Assembly (NCBI GenBank): GCA_030248195.1
Contig: JASAND010006812.1
Location: forward strand, 1-64,000
DNA from: Trissonchulus latispiculum
Lineage: Eukaryota > Nematoda > Enoplea > Enoplida > Ironidae
Direction: 5' to 3'
DNA length: 64,000 nt
Shown here piece after piece: positions 1 to 9,134 of this stretch. Every line of letters starts with the position of its first letter. The stretch's first letter is position 1. The position numbers and the translations under genes are program-made. Under the pieces are notes generated by a model, which ran no database searches, was not told where the DNA came from, and worked only from the letters and a program-made list of their open reading frames with translations.

Positions 1-741
1 CCTGAATCCAATGGTGCGTGCGAACGCCTCAATGGTACTCTCAAGAGTCTGCTCCGGAAGTGCATGGTTGCGCGGAATCAAGAATGGGATCAACTTTTGC
101 CTTGGGTGGTTTTTGCGTATAGAGCTACCCCCCATTCCTCCCTGGGGGAATCCCCATATTATATTCTTCACGGGCGGGACCCTCGGTTGTTTTCAGAAAA
201 TTTTTTGACCACTCCGGAACCTAGGGTAAAGGATTTCATGCCGTCCTATCTGGATGACCTCCGGGATCGCCTGCGCTACACTCGGCGTATCCTGACAAGT
301 CACGTGGCTGCGATTCTGAAGAAGCGGAAGGCCACCTATGATGCCAAAGTCAAAGTGGTCAAGTACACGGAAGGAATGCTGGTCTGGAAACATGTGGCCA
401 AATGTAATGCTCCCAAGGGCACTAGCCGGAAGTACCTCCCAGCTTTTGAAGGTCCCTTCCGGGTGCTCAAAGTGCTGTCCCCTACTAACTGCCAAATCCA
501 GTCTACTTTGCGTGTGGGAGCTGATCCGGAGACCATTCATGTCAATCGTCTCAAACCTTTTGGGGGGCAGGGCCCGCCTGCGGGGGGAACCCTTTTTTTT
601 TTTTTTTGGGTTTTTATTAACACGCATGACCCCCGACTGTACCCATATGATCTCACACTTTTGTACGTATTAACATGTGTTTTATGTTTTCTCATGTTTT
701 ACCTACGTTTGTATTTTAACAAGGTTTGCTTTTATTTTTAG
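1..741 (+). CDS. Ty3/gypsy-like Pol polyprotein, integrase C-terminal part (5' truncated by window)
   Basis: The reading frame is open from base 1 to a TAG at 739-741 (246 residues visible). It begins inside the integrase catalytic core: NGACERLNGTL holds the last acidic residue of the DDE triad (Glu, bases 22-24). AYRATPHSSLGESPYY and LHGRDPRL follow, typical of Ty3/gypsy and retroviral integrases. Next come a basic helical stretch (about residues 80-115) and an SH3-like C-terminal domain with GPFRVLKV and HVNRLKP. Integrase inserts the cDNA into chromosomal DNA in the nucleus. After HVNRLKP the frame crosses a Gly/Pro stretch and a run of 15 T (593-607) into a hydrophobic tail that may not be functional. 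No chromodomain is visible. Protease, reverse transcriptase, RNase H and the 5' LTR would lie to the left of the window. The frame is intact, so this copy may be young. Confidence 0.9.
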   Translation, partial: PESNGACERLNGTLKSLLRKCMVARNQEWDQLLPWVVFAYRATPHSSLGESPYYILHGRDPRLFSENFLTTPEPRVKDFMPSYLDDLRDRLRYTRRILTSHVAAILKKRKATYDAKVKVVKYTEGMLVWKHVAKCNAPKGTSRKYLPAFEGPFRVLKVLSPTNCQIQSTLRVGADPETIHVNRLKPFGGQGPPAGGTLFFFFWVFINTHDPRLYPYDLTLLYVLTCVLCFLMFYLRLYFNKVCFYF

Positions 742-1031
742 GTGTTAATTTGTGTTTTGCCTGCGTAATTCTCAGATTCTTTTCCAGGATTTGCAGTGAG
801 TGTTCTCTTTGTTTGTGTATGAGGTTTTCTAGGGGTCTTATTAAGTCTTTATTAAATTCTTTTCCTTGAGTCTCTTTAAAAAGTTCTTTTTCTTGCATTC
901 TATAAATTCTTTAGTCTTATTTCCTTGAGTATTTCTATAAATTATTTTCTTAGCACTTCTATTAAATTCTTTTCCTTGAGCTTACTTCAAATTCAATTAA
1001 TTTTCGTACTTTTGTCCTTTTGATCTTAGTC
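742..1031 (+). repeat. T-rich spacer with degenerate tandem repeat between pol and the next ORF
   Basis: The spacer is strongly pyrimidine-rich on the plus strand. Variants of TATTAAATTCTTTTCCTTGAG-like words (about 20 bp) recur at roughly 850, 900 and 960. It ends in a polypyrimidine tract plus AG at 1028-1029, three bases before the next ATG. I infer untranslated or intronic sequence of the element; an LTR cannot be assigned because the partner LTR is outside the window. Confidence 0.5.
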
Positions 1032-1376
1032 ATGGGTCAAGCCCTCAGTAAATTAGCACGTTCAATGAAAGATTATGTTTTGGAGGAATTGTCTCGTGAG
1101 GCGGAGGAGCTGCAGAAATTACCCCGCTTTCACGGACTGTCACCTCCTAGATCTACAGCAGATTGGCAACCCGGTTTTGTCTGGCCTCAAGGTGCTCCGG
1201 AGTTGCCTCTTCGGATTGCTATGAATATGTATATGACACAGTTTGAGGCGGAGGCATGTTCACGAAGGGAGCTGAGCAATCTTATCGAATATGAACATTT
1301 TGCTTCTCTCTGTGCTACAGCTTCCCATACTATTCGTGAGGCCTGTTTGTTACCTCCCATGTCATTCCGACCTTAG
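1032..1376 (+). CDS. Retroelement accessory ORF2, 114 aa, unknown, myristoylation-like N-terminus
   Basis: This is an intact ATG-to-TAG ORF 290 bp after pol. I recognise no family. The protein starts MGQALSK, which fits the N-myristoylation consensus (Gly2, Ser6), as many retroviral matrix proteins do. A basic and then acidic helical segment (KLARSMKDYVLEELSREAEE) follows. The rest is mixed helical with several Cys and no transmembrane segment. The ATG at 1032 is preferred because it is the first after the AG at 1028-1029, and the upstream in-frame extension has no ATG. A membrane-targeted, matrix-like role is inference from the N-terminus only. Since pol lies upstream, a gag-type protein here would be in an unusual place. 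Confidence 0.5.
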   Translation: MGQALSKLARSMKDYVLEELSREAEELQKLPRFHGLSPPRSTADWQPGFVWPQGAPELPLRIAMNMYMTQFEAEACSRRELSNLIEYEHFASLCATASHTIREACLLPPMSFRP

Positions 1377-1822
1377 TATATTATTTATGTTTTAGGGTGT
1401 AACTTTGTCTGTACGGACTCTATCCGGTGTTTGGTGCTCAAAGTCGTGCTTCGGGTTGACACAATCAGTGGGTTGAACCCAACTCTTTTCAGTTGGAACA
1501 AAGGTACCTACGAGCCACCCTAATTATACATCTTTCCTTGATGCAAATTTTTCATATCCTAAATTTCTTTTAGACTTTAAAGTTTGGTTATTTTGGTCGG
1601 AGATTTTGGGGGGATTTACTCCTAAAGAGGGGGTAATTTTATCTTCATCTTCTAGTATTCTATGTAATTGTGTAACTTGTGTTGTTTGTTTATGTGTGCA
1701 CCTTTATTCTTTAGGTCCGGTTTCTCCTTCTCTACGGATCCTTGATTCTGCCCTCGCGGTAACGAAATTTTTCGGGTTAGTTGTTCTCTGGTTTCTTCTT
1801 TTGTGTGTACTTCGTTCGCGTT
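1377..1822 (+). other. Spacer between accessory ORF2 and ORF3
   Basis: There is no convincing coding frame. The sequence is T-rich towards its end (1720-1820) with an AG at about 1777, and the first ATG after that AG opens ORF3. It is probably leader or intron sequence of a spliced mRNA. Confidence 0.4.
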
Positions 1823-2278
1823 ATGGCTAATAACCAGAGTAAATTTGCGGTCCGACCAGAGGATATCCGGGTTATGTTACCTTTGGTTTCCGCTAAGAGA
1901 GTACGTAGGGAGACTTATCAGGCGGTTACCACACAGTTGGCCCTGGGCAAGTCTGCTAAAGCCTGGGAGGATTGGGCTGCTCAGGAACGGAAGCGACAGG
2001 AGCAGAAGGCCTGGGAAGAAAAGTTGGCCCGTATGATTCGGACCTCGGACCCCAATTTGCCTTATCCGGTGCGCCTTGCTCCGGGTTCCGTGCTCAACCC
2101 TTCCTCCGAGAACGTTTATAAAGAATATAAATCGCTTTTTCATGCGGTAGTCGAAACGGATACAGTTCCGACATGTCTCCGTCCTCGCACAGCGAACCAG
2201 CCGGAGGCCACTTTTGAGATCAAATATCGTGAATATAAGTCACTTTTTTCGGTCGCAGTGGCTCCGGATACAGATTGA
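1823..2278 (+). CDS. Retroelement accessory ORF3, 151 aa, unknown, internal duplication
   Basis: This is an intact ORF from MANNQSKFAV to a TGA. I recognise no family. The middle third is rich in Lys, Glu, Gln and Trp (AWEDWAAQERKRQEQKAWEE) and probably forms a charged helix or short coiled coil. The C-terminal third holds two related segments about 36 residues apart, YKEYKSLFHAVVETDT and YREYKSLFSVAVAPDT, an internal duplication. No signal peptide, membrane helix or zinc knuckle is visible. It lies 446 bp after ORF2 and ends 195 bp before the ATG of ORF4. Conservation of both repeat halves and the clean frame argue for a real product. A structural or adaptor role is only a guess. Confidence 0.6.
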   Translation: MANNQSKFAVRPEDIRVMLPLVSAKRVRRETYQAVTTQLALGKSAKAWEDWAAQERKRQEQKAWEEKLARMIRTSDPNLPYPVRLAPGSVLNPSSENVYKEYKSLFHAVVETDTVPTCLRPRTANQPEATFEIKYREYKSLFSVAVAPDTD

Positions 2279-2473
2279 CTAGGGTTTGTGTATGCACCTT
2301 GTTTTTGTTTGTGTTTTGTATATATGTTTGCATTTTTTCCTTTTTGTATGATTTTTTCTTTCTCTTTTTGTTTAGATTTTGATTTGTCCGGCTGTCATTG
2401 TTCCTGCTCCTGCCATCGCCCCAGGTGGTTTCTTTCTTTGTTCTTGGTTAAATTTTTGTCTGTCTGGTTGCTC
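2279..2473 (+). promoter_or_regulatory. Splice-acceptor-like leader before the 1,398-aa ORF
   Basis: A long polypyrimidine tract (about 2335-2373) ends in TTTAG with AG at 2374-2375. From there to the ATG at 2474 there is no other ATG. The frame is open upstream to 2288, but that extension would be a Cys/Phe-rich peptide typical of translated intron. I infer a 3' splice site giving ORF4 its own spliced mRNA. Confidence 0.45.
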
Positions 2474-5400
2474 ATGTCTGGGCGGGATTCTGGGGCGAGG
2501 AAGAGGGACCGGCCGTCTCGGTCACATCGCAGTCATCAGTCCTCGTCCGGCGCACCTTCGGGACAGCCGGGCCCGTCGTCGTCGGCTGGGCCCGCGCCTG
2601 CTCCGTATCAGTCGCCGGGCAATTACCAGACGGAAGCGATTCCCTTGATCTCCTACGCCGAGTTGGCCAAGACGATTGGAGACTCTGTTCCGGCTTTTGC
2701 GGAGCTACCCCGGCAGTTAGATCGTGATCGACTCGAGCGCTATCATCAGCAGATCCAGACCAGATCTGTTTTCCAACTCCCTCTTCGGCGAGCCACTACT
2801 GTCATCCCATCTATCTATGTCCTCCTTGACCACCTGCCGGTCATCTATAAGCGGGCGGTTCAGGCGGGTTTCTTGTGTTGGGACCTGGAACCTCCTTTTG
2901 GCCAGATCTGGGGGATCCCTCAGCAGGCCCTCATCACAGTGCTGGCACTGGCAGTTCCGGAGGATCCGGTTCGTTTTCGGCAGCAGTTGGATGTGCTGCA
3001 TCCCTCGGTGGATCCTACGACGTCCACTAATCTGCGAATTTACCTGATCCCTCTGTTTCAGCTCCTCTTCCACGTCCGGTCTTGGGAATATCTTCAGGGC
3101 CTCCTGTCTCCCTTGCTCTATAATACCCCGTATGCTCTAATAGGTCTTTCGGCTCTATTAGACTGCAGGCGGTTGATTAGATGTCTTGGGATCGACGCCA
3201 GGAATTCCATGGTAGAGCTGGGACACTTGGGTTCTTGGGTCAGGCAGCGGGCTGAAGGGAAGGACTTGGCCCCACGGGAACCGGGTGACCCACGAGGCCC
3301 CTATCCCTGGGTGGATCCGCAGTCGGGGGAACTGCTTCCTCCTCCGACCAATCCGAAACGGGGTGATCCCGGGCTTCTGTGGCATCAAACGGAGGTCCTC
3401 AGGTTTCCTGCGTCTGCGTGCCGACCGCCTAATGCCAAGGGCACATTTCCGTTCCCTAACGCTGGGGATCTCCGGAACATTGCTCTGGATATCCGGGACA
3501 TAGCTCTGGTGGTACAGCTATACCTGCTGTTTGACAGTGAATTGACTCCGCAGGCCATCCGGCAATTCATGATGGTTACAACACTGTCGCAGACTTCCCA
3601 TAAGAACACCATGTATGCGCTCAAGGACCATCTGAAGCCGACGCCTCTCCCTCCACAGGGCGAGGTTAACTTGCTCAAATTTGATACGTCTATGGGAGTT
3701 CAGGTGACGACGATCTGGAAGCCGCTTATCTGTTTTCCGGCTCGTGATCTGAAGAGGTGTCAGATGCCGCCAAATGCCTGGATGGCTCGGGAACCCTGGG
3801 CGTCTGTTCACCAGCGTCCGAATCCTGTCTTGCGGCAGGACAAGCAGCCGCCATCCAAGCCGTCCAAGAAAGCCCGACGGGCAGCGGAGGAGCTAGCACA
3901 GGACGAACGAGCGGCGGAGCGCCAAAAATCACCTCCCCTTCTGCCTGTGGACCACCGCCCGGACGCGAAGCGTGTGCGTCTGGCAGGTTCTGCGACATCT
4001 GTGGCTTCCACTAGCACAGCTCAGCTGGCTTCGGACGTTCCGGAGGTGGGCGCCCATGCGACAGTGGGTCAGGACGATTCATCTGGTGAAGAGGTGATGC
4101 GGAAACTCCTCATTGCCGAGGCTCAGTTCGCGCCTGGCCCTTCCGGTGAGGGTCAGGGCGGCTTAGGGGGCGACCCGACGCCCTCTGTCCCTCCCGGGAT
4201 CCCGTTGACGGGTTCGGGGAGTGACCCCACCGTCGCGGGAACGGGCCAGGAGGTTCTGGTCCGGCAGCCAGCGTCGCCTACTACCTTGCCGACAGCGAAG
4301 GCTCAGCTTCAGGAGTCCTCTTTGGTTCCTCTCTTACCTCCGGCGCCTAGAGTTTATGACCCTTTGCAACAGCCGGTGGAGACGGCTACCGTTACATCTA
4401 CGACTTCAGCAACAGTGGTGCATCCGCCAGCAGCCTCTCTTTTGGCTGTTGTGGCACAACCGCCGCGGCTTCGTTTGCCTCAGGACTGGACCCCGGGGAC
4501 TTCGGCTGCAGCCTCCGAGCCCTCAGGAGGGTCTTGGAAACCACTGGGGATTCAACCTGCTGTTCCGTCTCGGCCGGGTTTGGGCACTCAGCCACAGGGG
4601 GTGGCCATGGATACAACTCCGGGCCCTTCTACTCAGCCTCAGGTGGCAGCGCCGGCTGCTGCGACGGTTCTGGATTTCAACCAGTCCCTCCGGATTCCGG
4701 TTGCCTGTGGGATGGCTATGGTGCCACATGCCGGTGAGCCGGCCTTTCGGACGTATTTCGTGGAAGGGCCTATTCTGGATGCGGTGATTCAGTCACTTCA
4801 GCAGGAGGGGCCGCAATATGTTCAGGAAGCCCCGTGTTTGCCCGTTCCACCCGCGGTGTTGCCGGGAGCGCCCCCGGTGGAGGACCAGGGTTCTGGTGCT
4901 CCGCCGCAGGACGCTCCGTCAGGCAGCCCGCGTCAGGTTCCATCATTGGTCTCGGCTCCGGGGGTGGTTCCTTCAGCTCTGGGAGACGCTTCAATGCCTC
5001 GGGCTCTGGCCGATCAACCGGTGGTGGTGTCCGATTCGGACTGGCGTTCTATCCTGCGTTCAGCCCCGCGTGCGACAGTGCCCATGCAAGGGTTTGGTAC
5101 CATTTTGGGTCCGGGACGGCTCCATTTTTCTGATTCTTTTTGGCTCCGGAGTCCATGTGTGGAAAATCGGATGCAGTTTGACCTACTGGAGCAGCATGGA
5201 ATCACTCAGGACCAGCTCCAGCAGTGGACGGGCCATCCGGCGCCTTGGTCGGCGTTCGAGGTGGCGTTCCACACAATGACGGAAGGCAATCTCCAAGTGC
5301 TGGAGCTGCTCCGCGTCCTGTTTCCACAAGCCTTTGAGCTTTCGCCTATCCCGGGCCTGGGTTTTCCGCCAGGCATGGATCTGGATTTGTCAATGGGTCA

Positions 5401-6670
5401 GCTGTTCGCCCCCACTCCGGCTTCACGCTCCCGCGCGTCGGGGTCGGAGCCCGGGGTCGCTGCTGAGCGACAGCAACAGGCGGCCCCGGTGGGGCAGGCA
5501 GCGGCTGGATCGCATCGGACATCTGACCCTCCGCGAACATCCTCACGGGCTTCGCAGGCGGGACCTCCTCTTCCACAACTGGTCCAGGTTCCACCTTACG
5601 TCATGCCGGACCTGCTTCCACCTCATGGGCCGGGTCCTATGGTTTTTCCGGACTCCCATGTGCTGGGTCCGCTGCTACATCGGCCTATTTCTGACGTTTA
5701 CCCGCTGGACTTTCACGACCAAGTGACGGGGGACACGGTGCCTATCATCTGTGAGGCATTGCCATCCTATCTGCGGGATCCGGAGAGCGGTCCGTATGAT
5801 GCGGACCCTCCACCGGTCCCGCGGCACGCACGGGCTCACTTTCATCCTGGTCGGGACCTGCTCAGTATCTTTCCTGGGGAAGAACGGTTTGGGTTACCGG
5901 CGGACAGGGTTTCACCGTCCCCCCGGTTCATGGGGTTCCAGCACCTGGACCAGCACGTGGCGTCGACTGTTGTCTCGCGGCTTCAGTCTTCGCCCTTTGG
6001 GGTCCCTTTCCGGACCTTTTCGGAGCGGCACTGGCAGATGGCTTATTTGCCGGATGTCCTTTCCCGGTATGGGCCGCCTGCGGTGAATCCCTATTGGTGT
6101 TTCACTTGGGATTTCTGGTACAAATGGCTCTTGGGACAGTCGGCCCCCTTCGCGGTTCCGGATGCGGATCTCCGTTGGTTCTTCCGGGAAGTCACGGCCC
6201 TTTTCCGGCTTCAGGTCCAGGCCGTCCACACTCGGAATCCTTGGCCCAACCCTGACCCACATCTTATCTACCAGCCGGAGAAGTATGACTACTGGCGTGC
6301 GGAAATTGCCTTCCCGGCTCTCTGCAGGAACGGCCGGGTCATCTTTCCACCCGTCACTCTGGTCGGCTTTGGGTTCACGAAGTCGCTGGCTACGGTGGCC
6401 GCCATCGCCAAATTCTGCCCGGTCCTGTATATCTATCCTTCTTTGTTCCGGTACGAGCAGCTGGACCGGTTTTTGGGTACGTGGACTAACAAGTCCGCTC
6501 TCTTCGCTGCCAAGGCACAGGAGGTGGTGGATACCTGCCTGAACCATCCGGCAATGGCTACGGGGGTGGTCCACTCCTATGGGGCGGTTTGGTCCTTTTT
6601 TGGGGAGAATGACGAAGCTTCCAACATGCGCCGGATTCCAGGGGATCTACAACTCGGCAGGTTATTTTAA
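2474..6670 (+). CDS. Retroelement accessory ORF4, 1,398-aa protein of unknown family
   Basis: This is one uninterrupted frame of 1,399 codons, clearly more GC-rich than its flanks and with GC-biased third positions, so it is certainly coding. Layout: residues 1-45 Ser/Arg/Pro-rich and disordered (MSGRDSGARKRDRPS); about 50-455 folded and mostly helical, with many Leu, Pro and Trp; about 460-500 basic, nuclear-signal-like patches (KPSKKARR, DAKRVRL); about 500-855 a long Pro/Ser/Gly/Ala-rich linker; about 856-975 folded; about 980-1035 a second low-complexity linker; 1036-1398 a Trp/Phe-rich folded C-terminus. I see no signal peptide, membrane helix, CCHC knuckle, DTG protease motif or YxDD motif, so it is neither a typical Env nor a recognisable Gag or Pol. 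The start at 2474 is chosen over the in-frame 2288 because the intervening codons read as a pyrimidine tract. Function unknown; a capsid-like or host-interaction protein is possible. Confidence 0.85.
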   Translation: MSGRDSGARKRDRPSRSHRSHQSSSGAPSGQPGPSSSAGPAPAPYQSPGNYQTEAIPLISYAELAKTIGDSVPAFAELPRQLDRDRLERYHQQIQTRSVFQLPLRRATTVIPSIYVLLDHLPVIYKRAVQAGFLCWDLEPPFGQIWGIPQQALITVLALAVPEDPVRFRQQLDVLHPSVDPTTSTNLRIYLIPLFQLLFHVRSWEYLQGLLSPLLYNTPYALIGLSALLDCRRLIRCLGIDARNSMVELGHLGSWVRQRAEGKDLAPREPGDPRGPYPWVDPQSGELLPPPTNPKRGDPGLLWHQTEVLRFPASACRPPNAKGTFPFPNAGDLRNIALDIRDIALVVQLYLLFDSELTPQAIRQFMMVTTLSQTSHKNTMYALKDHLKPTPLPPQGEVNLLKFDTSMGVQVTTIWKPLICFPARDLKRCQMPPNAWMAREPWASVHQRPNPVLRQDKQPPSKPSKKARRAAEELAQDERAAERQKSPPLLPVDHRPDAKRVRLAGSATSVASTSTAQLASDVPEVGAHATVGQDDSSGEEVMRKLLIAEAQFAPGPSGEGQGGLGGDPTPSVPPGIPLTGSGSDPTVAGTGQEVLVRQPASPTTLPTAKAQLQESSLVPLLPPAPRVYDPLQQPVETATVTSTTSATVVHPPAASLLAVVAQPPRLRLPQDWTPGTSAAASEPSGGSWKPLGIQPAVPSRPGLGTQPQGVAMDTTPGPSTQPQVAAPAAATVLDFNQSLRIPVACGMAMVPHAGEPAFRTYFVEGPILDAVIQSLQQEGPQYVQEAPCLPVPPAVLPGAPPVEDQGSGAPPQDAPSGSPRQVPSLVSAPGVVPSALGDASMPRALADQPVVVSDSDWRSILRSAPRATVPMQGFGTILGPGRLHFSDSFWLRSPCVENRMQFDLLEQHGITQDQLQQWTGHPAPWSAFEVAFHTMTEGNLQVLELLRVLFPQAFELSPIPGLGFPPGMDLDLSMGQLFAPTPASRSRASGSEPGVAAERQQQAAPVGQAAAGSHRTSDPPRTSSRASQAGPPLPQLVQVPPYVMPDLLPPHGPGPMVFPDSHVLGPLLHRPISDVYPLDFHDQVTGDTVPIICEALPSYLRDPESGPYDADPPPVPRHARAHFHPGRDLLSIFPGEERFGLPADRVSPSPRFMGFQHLDQHVASTVVSRLQSSPFGVPFRTFSERHWQMAYLPDVLSRYGPPAVNPYWCFTWDFWYKWLLGQSAPFAVPDADLRWFFREVTALFRLQVQAVHTRNPWPNPDPHLIYQPEKYDYWRAEIAFPALCRNGRVIFPPVTLVGFGFTKSLATVAAIAKFCPVLYIYPSLFRYEQLDRFLGTWTNKSALFAAKAQEVVDTCLNHPAMATGVVHSYGAVWSFFGENDEASNMRRIPGDLQLGRLF

Positions 6671-7128
6671 GGAGAATACTTTCTTCTTTCAGTTTGTTTG
6701 TCTCTCTTTTGCTTTCGTTCTGTTTGTTTACTTAAATTTCTCAAATTTTAATTTTAATTTCTCTCTTTTTTTGTCTTTAACATAAATCATTGAAACCGAG
6801 GTGTGTAGCGCTAGCAGTCTAAAGCATTCTTCAACTGGCTGAACCGACTCTTTGCAATGTTGACTCAATGTTTTCTATTTTAGGCAATGCGAATACCGGT
6901 GGTGCCTTCTTCGGTAAGGGACGCCCTTTCTTTAACAGGCACCCAAGTAGAATAGAGATTGCTGGTAACAGTTCCCCACTGTCGAACATGCTTACGTGTT
7001 TTCGAAGTGTCAATTTGCTGAAGATGATCACATGCGGGGGCAAGTGGTAGCAACTACAGATCCTATCCAACGTAAAAATGCAAGACAAAAAACTAACAAT
7101 CGTTGTTATGGTCATTGATGTGCTTGTC
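6671..7128 (+). other. Sequence downstream of ORF4, possible 3' end of the retroelement
   Basis: After the ORF4 stop there is a T-rich stretch to about 6780, then an acceptor-like TTTTCTATTTTAG ending near 6881 and a short open frame to 7050. The 3' LTR or polypurine tract cannot be identified with certainty because only this end of the element is in the window. Confidence 0.3.
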
Positions 7129-7207
7129 TTAATGGTGTCGGAAGTCTGGGCTTAATCTGCTCTCACCTTCGATACATGAGGGACAGCCACGTCGCTTCTC
7201 TTCTTCT

Positions 7208-7447
7208 ATGGGAGCACAGATATTTTGGGGAGACAATATTTCACGAGTCACGACCAGACATGTGCAGGTGTGGAAATTCTGGGGGGGGGTGAACCGGAGT
7301 TTTTTAAAATCAAGATTCTGGGAGGGTGAGGTCCAGGTCTGGGGGGGGGGTGAATACCCCCCAAAACCCCCAACCCCCCCCCCCAGCAGATGTATGGTCA
7401 CGACCAAATATTCTCCTCCCCAGATCTTAAATTCCTCAATCATTTAA
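7208..7447. repeat. G-run and C-run rich repeat
   Basis: Runs of 8-10 G at about 7282 and 7340, followed by C-runs at 7360-7384, form a potential hairpin with G-quadruplex-capable tracts. It resembles the decayed G-run elements at 44.7-46.7 kb. Open frames across it are composition artefacts. Confidence 0.5.
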
Positions 7448-9126
7448 TTACGCATTCATAGTAATTCTACATTTAAACTAAGCATTAAATATTTCGCCGC
7501 ATCAGAGTAAATTCCATACAATTAAAGCAGTCATGGTAGTACAGCCTGTATGTGCGTTTACCAAAGTCGGAAAAAGAAGTTTCGTTGAATTGGGCCTCAC
7601 TTAAGGTTCAAGGCTGAAATTTGCCAATTTATAACGAGATAAGCAATAAATTCCGAATTTTATGAAGCTACATTCATCGGGTGATTTAATGCTGCACAAC
7701 AGCCTCTGACATTGAACATAACATCAAACCAGCATTAAAATTAATAGGAGCTAGCCTGTTAAAAACATAGCTGAAATGATCAAAACCACAAGTTAATAAT
7801 GCGTGTATAAAAGTGTCACATCCCCGAACACGAAAGATTACAGAAGAATGAAATCCAGCATGAGCAAAGCTATTACTGTTTTGGTTCGTTTTGGTTCACA
7901 CACGGTATAAAGCTTAAACTCGAACGCCATTCCAATATCCATGGAGGAACCAGCTGATAAGGTAGTAATTTTTTCGGAGAGTTTCATAATTTGACGTTAG
8001 CTAAATAAACTTCACTGAGCTAAATGTTAATTGACAGAACTCCAAAAGCTTAATTTGGTTTTTAAAACAATGAAATGTTCACTATAGTATATACAATAAC
8101 AACACTTATATATACAACTGCAATTATACAACAACAGTTACAGGAAAAATTATGTACATACAGAACAAGGTATCTATATTTGGTAGAAGCATTGGTACAT
8201 AATCTTAAGGTAAAATTAACAGACAAATTGTATAAAGGCAAAGAGGATACAGGATTAGTCCGATTTTGTAACTAAACGGCCCAGCTTAAACGATGCGAGA
8301 GATTAAAAAAAGAGTATAGCACAAGTGTATATGCATAGTTTTGAGTGTCTAGATTGTCTTGTCTTGACTAAACATATTCCAATCAGTTCAAGTATTAGTT
8401 TCTCTGGAGGAAATTTTTGCCACATTGCTTAGCAGTATCGGCTCGGTCCTGGTTGAAAATGTGCGGGAAACTGTAAAGTACAGTCAATATATAGCTAATC
8501 CTAGTTTTGCATTTGTTTTATGTGCCTCTTCAGGTTTTGTAGGCGATTTTACTTATTTTTAACTGCTTCAGCTACGTGGAACAATTGGCATTAATGGTTA
8601 TTTAGAAAGTGGCATTGGAAAGGTTTGCTTTGAATTTGTTTTCACACTCCATGTGTATAGTAAGTAGGAGATATTTTTGAAATGCTCTGTTGAATGAAGT
8701 AAAGGTTAGAAAAACCCGTTTATGCAATAAGTCCTTCTACGAAACGTTTCTGCATCAGTTACTTTTCGTATTTGAGAACCGAACACAGTGATTGAAAAAT
8801 CCAAATCGGCTGTACTTGCAAGTATTTTAAATATATAGGTCCTATATATGAATATTAAATTTAAATAAATATTAACATATTTCGTTTTTCTTCTTCATCA
8901 GTTGAAGCAAAATAAACTGATAAATTGAGTTTTGATTTTGAGGCAGGAGCTTAATCTGGAGAAAATTTCAACTTGAACAAAAGGGAAGAGAAGACAAGAC
9001 ATAAATGAAGGAGTATTACTTTTGTACTGTACTTTGATTGTCAGTCACCTGTCAGACAAAAGAATTTATTGGGAGTTTCCTCATAGCAACAAAATACGTC
9101 AAGCAAAATTGCTGAACATAGATATA
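7448..9126. other. Non-coding AT-rich stretch
   Basis: No open frame with coding character, no RNA gene and no clear repeat is visible. It is ordinary AT-rich intergenic DNA. Confidence 0.5.
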
Positions 9127-9134
9127 CTACAACA

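Noticed and set aside
2288..2473. N-terminal extension of ORF4 with Cys/Phe-rich hydrophobic sequence as a signal peptide
   Set aside because: The codons are a polypyrimidine tract ending in an acceptor AG; ATG 2474 begins a normal hydrophilic N-terminus.
5912..6574. 220-aa minus-strand ORF within ORF4
   Set aside because: It is the antisense shadow of the strongly coding plus-strand frame.
6671..6870. 3' LTR of the retroelement
   Set aside because: No second copy within the window to compare, and no unambiguous polypurine tract or TG...CA boundary; it cannot be supported.
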